From NCBI RefSeq assembly GCF_008973665.1, contig NZ_WACP01000024.1, positions 1 to 49,841 on the forward strand: a stretch of 49,841 nucleotides of DNA. The letters run 5' to 3'. A model generated the notes under the pieces. That model saw only the letters and a program-made list of their open reading frames with translations. It did no database searches and was not told the origin of the DNA. This stretch comes from Paenibacillus tengchongensis (GTDB taxonomy: Bacteria > Bacillota > Bacilli > Paenibacillales > Paenibacillaceae). Position 1 is the first letter of the stretch. Each line of letters starts with the position of its first letter. Both the position numbers and the translations under genes were made by a program. This document shows, piece by piece, positions 41,069 to 49,834 of the stretch.

Positions 41069-41098
41069 TTGAGTTAATTGATAATATTGAAATATGGT
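41069..41098 (+). promoter_or_regulatory. Possible promoter of the aconitase gene
   Basis: TTGAGT (41069-41074), an 18-base spacer and TATGGT (41093-41098) give a fair sigma-A match. Other -35/-10 pairings in this AT-rich stretch, such as those using TTGTAA at 41054, are possible. The -10 box would touch the dyad at 41097-41113. Confidence 0.4.
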
Positions 41099-41113
41099 TT
41101 CACTAGATGAAAC
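41097..41113. promoter_or_regulatory. Dyad before aconitase, like the IclR-gene operator
   Basis: GTTTCACTAGATGAAAC has 6-bp inverted arms and lies directly before the AAGGAGG ribosome binding site of the aconitase gene. It has the same length and arms as GTTTCATCATATGAAAC at 46671-46687, in front of the IclR-type regulator gene, matching at 13 of 17 positions. It is a candidate binding site for that regulator. Confidence 0.5.
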
Positions 41114-41127
41114 AAGGAGGCGCATTT

Positions 41128-43872
41128 ATGCCAAGCAAGGATCTGTATTCGCTGACCCGGAGTCTGGAGTCCGGCGGCAAGACCTACCGCTATTATCACC
41201 TTGATGCTTTGGAAGAGCAGGGAGTGGGAACGATCTCGACTCTGCCGTTCTCGATCAAAGTTTTGCTTGAAGCCGCTGTCCGCCAATACGACGGACGGGC
41301 GATTACCGATGAGCATGTGAAGCAGCTTGCCGGCTGGTCCGGCGACATTGACCGCAATAAGGAAATCCCCTTTATTCCCGCCCGCATTGTGCTGCAGGAT
41401 TTCACCGGCGTTCCCGTCGTCGTCGACCTGGCAGCCATGCGTGATACCGTTAAGAAAGCCGGCGGCGATCCCAAGAAGATTAACCCGCTGGTCCCTGTAG
41501 ACCTGGTCATCGACCACTCTGTCATGGTTGACGCCTTCGGCACCGCCGATGCGCTTGAATACAATATGAACGTGGAATTTGAACGCAACGAGGAACGCTA
41601 CCGTTTCCTCCGCTGGGCGCAGACCGCCTTCAACAATTTCCGCGCCGTTCCTCCGGCGACCGGGATCGTGCATCAGGTTAATCTGGAGTATCTCGCTTCG
41701 GTAGCAGCCACCAAGACGGTCGACGGCGAAACCTACGTCTATCCGGATTCCCTCGTCGGCACTGACTCCCACACCACGATGATCAACGGCCTCGGCGTTG
41801 TAGGCTGGGGTGTAGGCGGCATTGAAGCGGAAGCGGGGATGCTCGGCCAGCCGCTGTATTTTGTCACTCCGGACGTCGTCGGCTTCAAGCTGACCGGCAG
41901 CCTGATCGAAGGTGCTACGGCGACCGACCTGGCCCTGACCGTTACCCAGATGCTCCGCAAGAAGGGTGTCGTCGGCAAATTCGTCGAATTCTTCGGTCCG
42001 GGTCTGGCCAACATCAGTCTGGCGGACCGTGCTACGGTCGCCAACATGGCCCCGGAATACGGGGCGACCATCGGCTTCTTCCCTGTGGATGAAGAGACTC
42101 TGGCTTACCTGCGCAGCACCGGCCGGCCGGATGAGCTGGTTCAGCTGGTAGGCGACTACTATAAGGCGCAAGGCATGTTCCGTACCGCGGATACGCCGGA
42201 CCCGGTTTTCAGCGATATTATTGAGCTGGATCTGGCATCGGTCGTACCGAGCCTTGCCGGACCAAAGCGTCCGCAGGACCGTGTGGAGCTGACTCATATG
42301 AAAGAGAACTTCACGGGCATCATCCGCACGCCTGTCGCCCAAGGCGGTTATGGCCTCAGCGACGAGAAGATTGCCGAGACGGTGGAAATCAGCCACAAAG
42401 ACGGCACCACCAGCACACTGAGCACTGGCGCGGTTGTTATCGCAGCCATTACAAGCTGTACCAATACTTCTAACCCGAGCGTCATGCTGGGAGCGGGCCT
42501 TCTGGCCAAGAAAGCTGTCGAGCGCGGGCTGACTAAGCCGGGCTATGTCAAGAGCAGTCTTACCCCGGGCTCCCTTGTGGTTACGGAGTACCTGGAGAAG
42601 GCTAATCTGCTGAAGCCTCTGGAACAGCTGGGCTTCTATCTTGCAGGCTACGGCTGCGCCACCTGCATCGGCAACTCCGGCCCGCTGCCGGATGAAGTCA
42701 GTCAGGCGATTGCCGACAACGATATGACGGTTGCCGCCGTGATCTCCGGTAACCGGAACTTTGAGGGCCGCGTCCATGCCCAGGTCAAAGCCAACTACTT
42801 GGCTTCACCGCCGCTGGTCGTCGCTTATGCACTGGCGGGCACAGTGAACATTGACCTCCAGACCGAGCCGCTCGGATACGATCCGCAAGGCCAGCCGGTC
42901 TTCCTGAAGGATATCTGGCCAACATCCGCGGAAATCCGTGAAGCGATCGGCCTTTCGCTGAGCCCGGATATGTTCCGCCGCAAATACGAGAATGTCTTCA
43001 CGGCGAACGAACGCTGGAACTCGATTCCGGTGCCGGAAGGCGAGCTGTATGAATGGGATGAGAATTCCACCTATATCCAGAATCCGCCGTTCTTCGAGAA
43101 CCTGGCAGATGGCGTAGGCGATATCCGGAACATCACCAATGCCCGGGTGCTGGCCCTGCTTGGTGATTCAGTCACGACTGATCATATCTCTCCGGCCGGC
43201 AACATTGCTACCTCCGGACCGGCAGGCGAATATCTGCGCAGCCACGGTGTGGAACGCGCCGACTTTAATTCCTACGGCTCGCGCCGCGGCAACCACGAAG
43301 TAATGATGCGCGGCACCTTCGCCAACATCCGCATCCGCAACGCGGTGGCTCCGGGCACCGAAGGCGGGGTTACCACCTTCCTGCCGAGCGATGAGGTCAT
43401 GTCGATCTACGACGCCTCCATGCTGTATCAGCAGGCCGGCCAGAATCTGGTCGTCATCGCCGGCAAGGAATACGGGACCGGCAGCTCGCGTGACTGGGCA
43501 GCCAAGGGAACGCTGTTGCTGGGCGTCAAAGCAGTCATCGCCGAGAGCTTCGAGCGGATTCACCGCAGCAATCTGGTCGGCATGGGTGTACTGCCGCTGC
43601 AGTTCCAGGAAGGCTACGGCTGGAGCAGTCTGGGTCTTACCGGACGCGAGACCTTCAATATCACCGGACTGGACAATGAAGTACAGCCCGGACAGGAATT
43701 GACGGTTACCGCGACCCGCGAGGACGGCACGCAATTCGATTTCCCTGTAACAGCCCGTCTGGACAGCACCGTCGATATCGACTACTACCGTAACGGCGGC
43801 ATTCTGCAGACCGTACTGCGTCAAATGCTGGCGGATGCGGCTTCAGCGGAGTCGGCGCTTTCGCTCGAATAA
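41128..43872 (+). CDS. acnA: Aconitate hydratase
   Basis: This encodes 914 residues, standard for AcnA/IRP1-type aconitase (citB of Bacillus subtilis). It isomerises citrate to isocitrate in the TCA cycle and can bind RNA when iron is short. The [4Fe-4S] ligands are in SCTNTSNPSVMLGAGLL and YGCATCIGNSGP. Also seen are LVGTDSHTTMINGLGVVGWGVGGIEAE and the swivel-domain EYGTGSSRDWAAKG. The start at 41128 has AAGGAGG seven bases upstream. An ATG seven codons earlier would place the ribosome binding site inside the coding frame. The dyad before it suggests control by an IclR-type protein. Confidence 0.98.
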   Translation: MPSKDLYSLTRSLESGGKTYRYYHLDALEEQGVGTISTLPFSIKVLLEAAVRQYDGRAITDEHVKQLAGWSGDIDRNKEIPFIPARIVLQDFTGVPVVVDLAAMRDTVKKAGGDPKKINPLVPVDLVIDHSVMVDAFGTADALEYNMNVEFERNEERYRFLRWAQTAFNNFRAVPPATGIVHQVNLEYLASVAATKTVDGETYVYPDSLVGTDSHTTMINGLGVVGWGVGGIEAEAGMLGQPLYFVTPDVVGFKLTGSLIEGATATDLALTVTQMLRKKGVVGKFVEFFGPGLANISLADRATVANMAPEYGATIGFFPVDEETLAYLRSTGRPDELVQLVGDYYKAQGMFRTADTPDPVFSDIIELDLASVVPSLAGPKRPQDRVELTHMKENFTGIIRTPVAQGGYGLSDEKIAETVEISHKDGTTSTLSTGAVVIAAITSCTNTSNPSVMLGAGLLAKKAVERGLTKPGYVKSSLTPGSLVVTEYLEKANLLKPLEQLGFYLAGYGCATCIGNSGPLPDEVSQAIADNDMTVAAVISGNRNFEGRVHAQVKANYLASPPLVVAYALAGTVNIDLQTEPLGYDPQGQPVFLKDIWPTSAEIREAIGLSLSPDMFRRKYENVFTANERWNSIPVPEGELYEWDENSTYIQNPPFFENLADGVGDIRNITNARVLALLGDSVTTDHISPAGNIATSGPAGEYLRSHGVERADFNSYGSRRGNHEVMMRGTFANIRIRNAVAPGTEGGVTTFLPSDEVMSIYDASMLYQQAGQNLVVIAGKEYGTGSSRDWAAKGTLLLGVKAVIAESFERIHRSNLVGMGVLPLQFQEGYGWSSLGLTGRETFNITGLDNEVQPGQELTVTATREDGTQFDFPVTARLDSTVDIDYYRNGGILQTVLRQMLADAASAESALSLE

Positions 43873-43904
43873 CATTTCTGCCTGCAACTACTTTATGACA
43901 ACAA

Positions 43905-43950
43905 CAGCCCCGGTTACTCCTCTTTTGAGGAGTGACCGGGGCTGCTTTAC
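43905..43950. terminator. Terminator between aconitase and the LuxR-type gene
   Basis: CAGCCCCGGTTACTCCTC and GAGGAGTGACCGGGGCTG (43905-43944) form an 18-base stem with one mismatch or wobble around TTTT, followed by CTTTACTTT on the plus strand. It serves the convergent genes, mainly aconitase. Confidence 0.88.
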
Positions 43951-43969
43951 TTTAGGCCGGATGCACCGG

Positions 43970-45718
43970 TTATACCTTGGCGCGCTCCGAGTTCAATATG
44001 CGTTTATAGACGAGGGCGATAATCTGGGAACGGTCAGTGACATTCATTTTGTGGAAGATCCGGCTTAAATGATTCTTGACCGTATGCTCACTTATAAACA
44101 AAGCTGCGGCAATTTCTTTATTCGTCTTGCCCTGGACGATCAGCTCCAGCACCTCTTCTTCGCGGGGAGAGATTCCCCACTCCTCTTTCGGCGATTTCAT
44201 TGCAGCGCTGCCGATCAGGCCTGCCGCAGGATTCGGCCTGCGTTCCGGCAGGCCCGCTGTTCTCTGCTGCAAGAAAGCACGGAAAGCTGTGCGGGGCTCG
44301 GATCCGATTTCGGATACGGCCTCCACATTCAGGCTGAACCGGGATACATCAACCGAATGTCCCCATAACCCCTGGACCAGCAATTCCCGGTCGGTATAAG
44401 TTCCACTATGCGCCAGCACGAGCGCCAGTACCTGGGCCTGAAGCGGCAGCGCCGGCTCGAAATCATTTCGTTCCCCGGGCGATAGCCGGTCAATCTGTTT
44501 AAGCAATTCACTTTCGTCCTTATAAAATCCGAGGGTATCCAGGTAACTGGTCCGGTACGGGGCCAGCAAGGCGGCTCGCCTGAGCAGTACAGCCTGCTCT
44601 TTGGGATAACCCAGATAGCGGGCAAAATCAAAGGCCAGCTCGGAAGCAGCCAGCGAGAGCTGCTGCAGATCGGCATTCATATTACGCAAACACTCATGCA
44701 GTATCGTCAGAATCGCCGCCGATTGCCGGGTCTTCTCTTGCTTCTGCTCCAGCAGCAGCAGTGCCGATCCCGCCGTAGCGGCGACGGCCTCCAGACAAGT
44801 CCGCCATTCCTCCGCTTCATCCGGCTGCCTGAAGCCTACGGCCAGCACACCCTTGAACAGCCCCTCGGCAACCAGCGGACATTCCAGCACCAGACCACCG
44901 GACGACCTGTTGAGAATCGCCGTGGAAAGAAAAGACTGCGGGGAATAGCGAGCTTCCAAATCGCTGATGTACATCTGCTGCGGGCCAGTCTCCCATCCCC
45001 GGGAGTAACACCGGTCTTGCGGCAATTGCCCGGCCATATATACCAGCGCTGAGGTCTCCCGGCACGGCAGGCCTGCCACAAGCTCCAGCAGCTGTCCGCC
45101 CAGACGCTGTGCTGTAGCTGCCTGCGGCAGCTGTCTCGCGGCCTCCCACAGCACCAGCAGGCCGTGCCTGCGCTGTTCCTCCCGGCGCATCCGCCCTTCG
45201 CGCGTTGCCGGATTGACCGGCAGCAGCTTTCCGATAATTCCTGCCAGCACTGCTGTTTTATCGCGCATTTCAGCCATGCTTCTGTGGCCGAGCTCCGGCA
45301 TACCGGCCAGCTCAGCGCTCATCTGCGTATAATCGGGATGGTCCCGGAACCGTTCCGCAAAGGCCTTAAGCGCCTCATGTCTGGCACCTTCCTCTATATA
45401 CAAGCCGGACCAAAGGTGATACCTTCGTCCATCGTCTGCCGTCAGCGACGTTACCATATACTTCAGACCGGGAATCCATTCTTTAGAAACCGTTTGCAAC
45501 GCTAAGGAGCCCATCCCGAGTAAAGACGATTCGAATGGGCGGTTGAAAATTCCGTGGATTTCGTAAATCTTCTTACACAGGTTTGATGGCAGCGCCGGCC
45601 GGGTAAGCCGGTTTCCGTCCTGGTCCATAAGCATGATCGCCTGGCTCAGACCCACGCTGAATGCGTCCTGAAGCTGCTCAATCTCTCTCTTTAATGCATC
45701 TGGCAGTATAGCTTTCAT
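43970..45718 (-). CDS. LuxR-type regulator with PocR-like sensory domain
   Basis: This encodes 582 residues. The N-terminal part (about 1-165) resembles the PocR ligand-binding domain (DAFSVGLSQAIMLMDQDGNRLTRP, then SNLCKKIYE and LWSGLYIEE). A central region of about 250 residues looks GAF-like and helical. The C-terminal LuxR winged helix is clear: WGISPREEEVLELIVQGKTNKEIAAALFISEHTVKNHLSRIFHK, followed by VTDRSQIIALVYKRI. It is likely a one-component transcription activator sensing a small molecule. Ligand and targets are unknown. AGAGGTG precedes the ATG. Confidence 0.88.
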   Translation of the reverse strand: MKAILPDALKREIEQLQDAFSVGLSQAIMLMDQDGNRLTRPALPSNLCKKIYEIHGIFNRPFESSLLGMGSLALQTVSKEWIPGLKYMVTSLTADDGRRYHLWSGLYIEEGARHEALKAFAERFRDHPDYTQMSAELAGMPELGHRSMAEMRDKTAVLAGIIGKLLPVNPATREGRMRREEQRRHGLLVLWEAARQLPQAATAQRLGGQLLELVAGLPCRETSALVYMAGQLPQDRCYSRGWETGPQQMYISDLEARYSPQSFLSTAILNRSSGGLVLECPLVAEGLFKGVLAVGFRQPDEAEEWRTCLEAVAATAGSALLLLEQKQEKTRQSAAILTILHECLRNMNADLQQLSLAASELAFDFARYLGYPKEQAVLLRRAALLAPYRTSYLDTLGFYKDESELLKQIDRLSPGERNDFEPALPLQAQVLALVLAHSGTYTDRELLVQGLWGHSVDVSRFSLNVEAVSEIGSEPRTAFRAFLQQRTAGLPERRPNPAAGLIGSAAMKSPKEEWGISPREEEVLELIVQGKTNKEIAAALFISEHTVKNHLSRIFHKMNVTDRSQIIALVYKRILNSERAKV

Positions 45719-45792
45719 AGAATCACCTCTGCCTGGAATAACCGCTATCCATCTCTATCAGCAGTTGAAAATCATACCAAGGTATAGAATGT

Positions 45793-45821
45793 ATAATAGT
45801 GTATTTCCCTAAGAGATTCAA
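45793..45821 (-). promoter_or_regulatory. Sigma-A promoter of the PocR/LuxR gene
   Basis: On the minus strand TTGAAT (45816-45821), a 17-base spacer and TATTAT (45793-45798) form a good promoter. A small palindrome ATACCTTGGTAT lies about 10 bases downstream and could be an operator. Confidence 0.7.
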
Positions 45822-45908
45822 ATCGGCTATCTGGTATCCGTTATGAATAAATGCCACGTTTATCCATAATTACCCGATAAATTCGACAAAATAACACCTT
45901 TACCCCGT

Positions 45909-46652
45909 CTATCTCAGCATTAATCCCATTTCAGTTGCGTATTCCCGCAATACACCGGCATACTCCTCCAGCGTCTCGCGCGACAATCGGCTGACAGGTC
46001 CCGAAAGCGAGAGCGCGGCTGCCACATTGCCGCTGCGGCCGACAATCGGCACCGCCACTGCCGCCGCCCCGGGCTCCCGCTCTTCAAAGCTCGTAGCATA
46101 GCCCCGGCGGGTAATTTCCTTAAGCTGTTCCATGTAGGAGCTGCGGTCCACAGACTCGGGCCACTCCGGGTCGGCGAGCAGCCGGAGCTGCACCTCCTGG
46201 GGGGCGTAAGCGGCCAGCACCTTGCTTGAAGCGCCTACAGAGAGCGGCAGCCGGGCGCCAATCTGCGCTACCCGGCGGATGGCCTGATGACTCTGCACTG
46301 CCTGGATGCGGACCCTCTCCAGATCATCCCGCAGATACAGGCTGACCGTTTCACCCAGCCGGTCACGCAGCCGCTCCATCGCCGGCAGCAGCAGGGCGGC
46401 AGGTTCATCCAGCGTCGGAAGATGGGTCGTCAGCTCCCAGATGCGGATGCCCAGCCGGTATTTATCGGTGGCTTCATTCCGCTGCAGGAAGCCCTTCTCC
46501 TCCAGTGTCGTCAGCAGCCGGTGCACGGTGCTTTTATGTAAATTGATTTTGGCGGCAATCTCGGTCAGGCTTAAATCGCTGGTCTGCGTAAAACAAAGCA
46601 GTATATCAAGCGCACGCTCCACGGCACGTACAGTCAGCTTGCGGTCCTCCAC
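45909..46652 (-). CDS. IclR family transcriptional regulator
   Basis: This encodes 247 residues. The N-terminal winged helix (RAVERALDILLCF, LSLTEIAAKINLHKSTVHRLLTTLEEKGFLQRN) is followed by the IclR effector domain with IRRVAQIGARLPLSVGASSKVLAAY and GYATSFEEREPGAAAVAVPIVG. IclR proteins usually control catabolic or glyoxylate/TCA genes in response to small acids. The start is GTG at 46652 with GGGGAG six bases upstream. A dyad just before the gene indicates autoregulation, and a matching dyad lies before aconitase 5.6 kb away. Confidence 0.94.
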   Translation of the reverse strand: MEDRKLTVRAVERALDILLCFTQTSDLSLTEIAAKINLHKSTVHRLLTTLEEKGFLQRNEATDKYRLGIRIWELTTHLPTLDEPAALLLPAMERLRDRLGETVSLYLRDDLERVRIQAVQSHQAIRRVAQIGARLPLSVGASSKVLAAYAPQEVQLRLLADPEWPESVDRSSYMEQLKEITRRGYATSFEEREPGAAAVAVPIVGRSGNVAAALSLSGPVSRLSRETLEEYAGVLREYATEMGLMLR

Positions 46653-46670
46653 GGCAATCTCCCCTTACCT

Positions 46671-46722
46671 GTTTCATCATATGAAACCCGGTTACATTAT
46701 TTACAACTCTATCTTAGAGCAA
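46671..46722 (-). promoter_or_regulatory. Promoter and IclR-type operator of the iclR-like gene
   Basis: On the minus strand TTGCTC (46717-46722), a 17-base spacer and TAATGT (46694-46699) form a promoter. Directly downstream lies GTTTCATCATATGAAAC (46671-46687), a perfect 7-bp inverted repeat with three bases between the arms, similar to known IclR-family sites and well placed to block transcription. Confidence 0.7.
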
Positions 46723-46962
46723 AACTCCCGGGAAAGTCCAGTCTGTTTACGGAACGGTAAAGGCTGGAGCACATTTTACAGTTCGATTACAAAAGCGGCA
46801 ATCGCGTTGACTTTGCCCTGTCCTGACCCTACGATTAAATATATAAACTATTTACTTGATTAAATTAGGTTGCTTACAAAACTAAGCGTATACCTCCGAC
46901 GCAAGTGTTGCAAAAAGATTTCCAAGTCGCCGATGCTCACCAAACTTTGAGGAGTGGACCCT
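46723..46962 (+). promoter_or_regulatory. Upstream region of the alpha/beta hydrolase with probable promoter
   Basis: This gene-free stretch holds a possible plus-strand promoter, TTGACT (46807-46812), 17-base spacer, TACGAT (46830-46835), giving a leader of about 120 bases. Near its end lies CTCACCAAACTTTGAGGA (46936-46953), which overlaps the ribosome binding site and recurs with one change at 46998-47015 inside the gene. No other feature is seen. Confidence 0.5.
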
Positions 46963-47991
46963 ATGGATGTAGCTACAACCCGAAGCAGCGCGCCGGTCTC
47001 ACCAAACTCTGAGGAACAAAGCCCCGGCTCACCGATGCTTTCCTTGCGGATGATCCGCTTCAAACATATCGTTCTTTCATTATTGCTGTCTGTATTTTTC
47101 TTTTTTGCCTTCTGTTTTCTTGCGCTGCATGCCTATATCGCCTGGGTGCTGTCCAATCCGACGGTGGCCCCCCTGTACTCCAACCCTTACTTGGCTAAGG
47201 GCCTCGAATACGAGGATGTCAACTTTCCGGCACAGGACGGCAGCCGGATGATGCAGGGCTGGTACATTCCGGCCGCCGGCTCCACCAAAACCATTGTCTT
47301 CAGCCACGGCTACGGCGCCAACCGCGAAGAGACGTGGGTGCCGATGTATGATCTGGCGCACTATGCCCACACCCTCAATTATAATGTGGTGATGTTCGAC
47401 TACAGCTTCGCAGCCCAGATCAACAAAGACGTCGCTACCGGCGGCAAAAAAGAATCCCAGCAATTGCTCGGCGCCATCAATCTCGCCAAGGAACGGGGAG
47501 CCGAGGAAATTGTCGTCTGGGGCTTCTCCATGGGCGCCGGCACTGCGCTCCAGGCCGGTCTTGTAACCAAGGATGTGGACGCCATGATTCTCGACAGCTC
47601 CTTCCTGCTGGAGCCTGACACGCTGTATCATAACATCCGGCAAAATATTAATCTGCCCCGCCATCCCTCGCTGGAGATTATGGAGCTGCTGTTCCCTGTG
47701 CTGAACGGCACAGGGCTGGACCAAATTCCTTATGCCAAAGTGAAGGCGATGGATTACCCGTTTCCGACATTGTTCCTGCACGGTACGCAGGATGACAAAG
47801 CCCCTTATCCGATTGCCGAGGAGCTGGCAGCGAATCAAAGCAATCCGTACTCCGATTCCTGGATCGTCGAGGACAGCCACCATGAACTGATCTTCCGCGA
47901 GCATCCGCGCGAGTATTTGCGGCGTGTGTCCGCTTTTCTCGGCAATGTACATTTAGCCGCGGAGCATACGTCCGAACAGTCCGATAAGTGA
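46963..47991 (+). CDS. Membrane-anchored alpha/beta hydrolase (YqkD-like)
   Basis: This encodes 342 residues. A membrane helix near residues 30-53 is followed by an extracellular or periplasm-facing alpha/beta hydrolase fold: VFSHGYGANREET as oxyanion segment, nucleophile Ser in GFSMGAGTA, Asp in LHGTQDDKAPY and His in EDSHHELIF. The substrate is unknown; BAAT/peptidase S15-like esterases are the nearest style. The start is ATG at 46963 with GAGGAG eight bases upstream. A GTG three codons earlier would overlap that site. Confidence 0.9.
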   Translation: MDVATTRSSAPVSPNSEEQSPGSPMLSLRMIRFKHIVLSLLLSVFFFFAFCFLALHAYIAWVLSNPTVAPLYSNPYLAKGLEYEDVNFPAQDGSRMMQGWYIPAAGSTKTIVFSHGYGANREETWVPMYDLAHYAHTLNYNVVMFDYSFAAQINKDVATGGKKESQQLLGAINLAKERGAEEIVVWGFSMGAGTALQAGLVTKDVDAMILDSSFLLEPDTLYHNIRQNINLPRHPSLEIMELLFPVLNGTGLDQIPYAKVKAMDYPFPTLFLHGTQDDKAPYPIAEELAANQSNPYSDSWIVEDSHHELIFREHPREYLRRVSAFLGNVHLAAEHTSEQSDK

Positions 47992-48024
47992 ACCGCAGAG
48001 GTGCAGCAAGTGCGCCTGCAAAAG

Positions 48025-48057
48025 AGCCCGCTTACCGCCATGGCAGCCGGGCTTTTT
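48025..48057 (+). terminator. Terminator of the alpha/beta hydrolase gene
   Basis: AGCCCG (48025-48030) pairs with CGGGCT (48048-48053), with GCC/GGC pairing inside, and TTTTT follows on the plus strand. Confidence 0.75.
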
Positions 48058-48206
48058 GGCTTGTCCGCCGGTTTTGCGGCATGCCCCCCAGCTTTCTTGC
48101 ATATCCTCCAGCACGGTTATTCTGCGCCTGCTTCCCGTCTCATAACCCGCCTTCTCCGCTCATATAATCAACCATTGATGAGAGTATGAGGGGAGGTAAC
48201 GCTGTA

Positions 48207-49406
48207 ATGGCATATGCTAACGGTTCTGCACTGCCGGTGCGGGCACTGGAGGAGACAGCATTCTGGAAGCAGCAGGAGAAAGAACACACTGAGATCATCA
48301 AAGCGGTTGTCCCGCAGCTTGAGGCACCTTATGTCAAACTGCTGGATGAATGGGCCGCCGTGCTGGGCGCCACGGAACAGGCGGTACGGCTGCTGCTCGG
48401 AGCGGCGCAGGCCCAGCAGAACGCCGGACATTCCGGCCTGCAGGCGGGAGCGGAGCAGCTGCTCCGTACGGCAAGGGCCCAGTCGCGCGAATTTATCCGG
48501 CAGCTGATGGCCCTGAAGGAAGCAAGCGCCGCCGTAAGCGCGAGTCCGCTGGCGGGAATTGTAATCCTGCATATTATCCGTGAGTCCCAGCATTTTACGG
48601 AGCATCTGGAAATTCTGGCTCCAGAGGTACAGGATGCTGTACGCTCTACTGAGACGACACAAAATCAGGGCTATCAGGCAGTTGGGCATGCTGATCATGC
48701 TGGTCATGCTGGTCATATCGGTCATGCCGGTGACGCTGCAGCGCCGTCTCTGCCGTTCACCGATGTCCGCGATCAAGGGACTGTTCCAGTCGGCGGACAC
48801 ACACTGCCCCCGCTTCCGTATCCCTATAATGCGCTTGAGCCGTACATCGACGAGACCACAATGCGCATCCACCACGACAAGCATCACCAGAGCTATGTCG
48901 ACGGCCTGAACAAAGCCGAGCTTAAGCTGGCCGAAGCGCGCAAGAGCGGCGACTTCGACCTGGTGAAGCATTGGGAGCGCGAGCTCGCTTTTAACGGGGC
49001 GGGACATTACCTGCACAGCATCTTCTGGAATGTAATGTCGCCGCAGGGCGGGGGCAGACCTACCGGAGCTCTGCTGGACGCGATTGAACGCAGCTTCGGC
49101 AGCTATGATGCCTTCAAGGCCCAGTTCAGCGAAGCGGCGAACAAGGTGGAAGGCGGCGGCTGGGCCATCCTGGTCTGGAGCCCGCGCAGCCGCAGGCTGG
49201 AGGTTCTGACGGCCGAGAAACATCAGAACCTGTCGCAATGGGATGTCGTGCCGCTGCTCGCGCTCGATGTCTGGGAGCATGCCTATTATCTGAAGCACCA
49301 GAACAACCGGGCCGACTACATCAAGGATTGGTGGAAGGTGGTTAACTGGCCTTTTGTCGCCGAACGGTACAACGCCGCCCGCAAGCTGGTCTGGCCGCCA
49401 TACTGA
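48207..49406 (+). CDS. Fe/Mn superoxide dismutase with N-terminal helical domain and His-rich linker
   Basis: This encodes 399 residues, almost twice a normal SOD. The C-terminal 200 residues are a complete Fe/Mn SOD: first metal histidine in TMRIHHDKHHQSYVDG, second in FNGAGHYLHSIFWN, and Asp and His in LALDVWEHAYYLKHQNNRADYIKDWW. The N-terminal 150 residues are helical (ETAFWKQQEKEHTEIIKAV..., ILHIIRESQHFTEHLEIL) and recall a DUF2935-type bundle or the extension of Bacillus SodF; this match is tentative. The linker at about 161-173 has six histidines in an HAxHAGH pattern. The start at 48207 follows GGGAGG by ten bases. A TATAAT lies at 48163-48168. No signal peptide is present. Confidence 0.9.
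   Translation: MAYANGSALPVRALEETAFWKQQEKEHTEIIKAVVPQLEAPYVKLLDEWAAVLGATEQAVRLLLGAAQAQQNAGHSGLQAGAEQLLRTARAQSREFIRQLMALKEASAAVSASPLAGIVILHIIRESQHFTEHLEILAPEVQDAVRSTETTQNQGYQAVGHADHAGHAGHIGHAGDAAAPSLPFTDVRDQGTVPVGGHTLPPLPYPYNALEPYIDETTMRIHHDKHHQSYVDGLNKAELKLAEARKSGDFDLVKHWERELAFNGAGHYLHSIFWNVMSPQGGGRPTGALLDAIERSFGSYDAFKAQFSEAANKVEGGGWAILVWSPRSRRLEVLTAEKHQNLSQWDVVPLLALDVWEHAYYLKHQNNRADYIKDWWKVVNWPFVAERYNAARKLVWPPY
48683..48731 (+). repeat. Short in-gene repeat encoding a His-rich linker
   Basis: Five near-copies of a 9-base unit GGTCATGCT lie in frame and encode repeated Ala-Gly-His steps between the two domains of the superoxide dismutase. Such arrays vary in copy number between strains by slippage. 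Confidence 0.7.
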
Positions 49407-49834
49407 AACAGCTCCACAGAGCAGTATGTTGCTGTGTGATGCGGATTCAGGTACATTGCGGGGCCGGTACTAGTTATGATAAACGAAAGGCAGCCCCTGT
49501 TCGCACACCGTAAGTTGAAATGGAAGTGGGAACCACCATTTCAGAGCTACATGCGAAAGGAGCTGTTACTACAAAATACGTTGTTTGGATGTATCTAGAG
49601 AAAAAACTGAGACGGCGGTAACAGACGAAGGCCGGGAACCCGCACGTTAATTGGATTTTTGCCACCTATTTATGCTGAAACTACATCATTAAAGAAACTA
49701 AGTGGATTTTGGCCACTAGCGTTGCATAAAAGCTGACATTATCAAATGGTATAAATTAACTGTCCATAAATAGAAAAAACTCTATTGTAAGAAGGTAGGC
49801 ACGTTGTCCATACCCCCTTACAAAGGAGCCTCTA
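49407..49834. other. Gene-free stretch with hairpin and dispersed repeats
   Basis: This region holds a hairpin TGAAATGG...CCATTTCA (49516-49543) with further TGG/CCA pairing inside and no T run, and two dispersed repeat elements (49647-49671 and 49696-49719) of the same kind as those at 33547-33732. An open frame of 63 codons on the minus strand lacks a ribosome binding site and crosses the repeat, so it is not called. Confidence 0.6.
49785..49823. promoter_or_regulatory. Operator-like dyad before the last gene
   Basis: TTGTAAGAAGGTA (49785-49797) and TACCCCCTTACAA (49811-49823) are inverted copies matching at 11 of 13 positions, 13 bases apart. The right arm runs into the AAAGGAG ribosome binding site of the gene starting at 49835, a position suited to repression. 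No regulator is identified. Confidence 0.5.

Noticed and set aside
41074..42777. Minus-strand open frame of 567 codons inside aconitase
   Set aside because: It mirrors the codon pattern of aconitase on the opposite strand and has no ribosome binding site or recognisable domain.
49474..49665. Minus-strand frame of 63 codons near the right edge
   Set aside because: It lacks a ribosome binding site, overlaps a dispersed repeat and shows no protein-like pattern.
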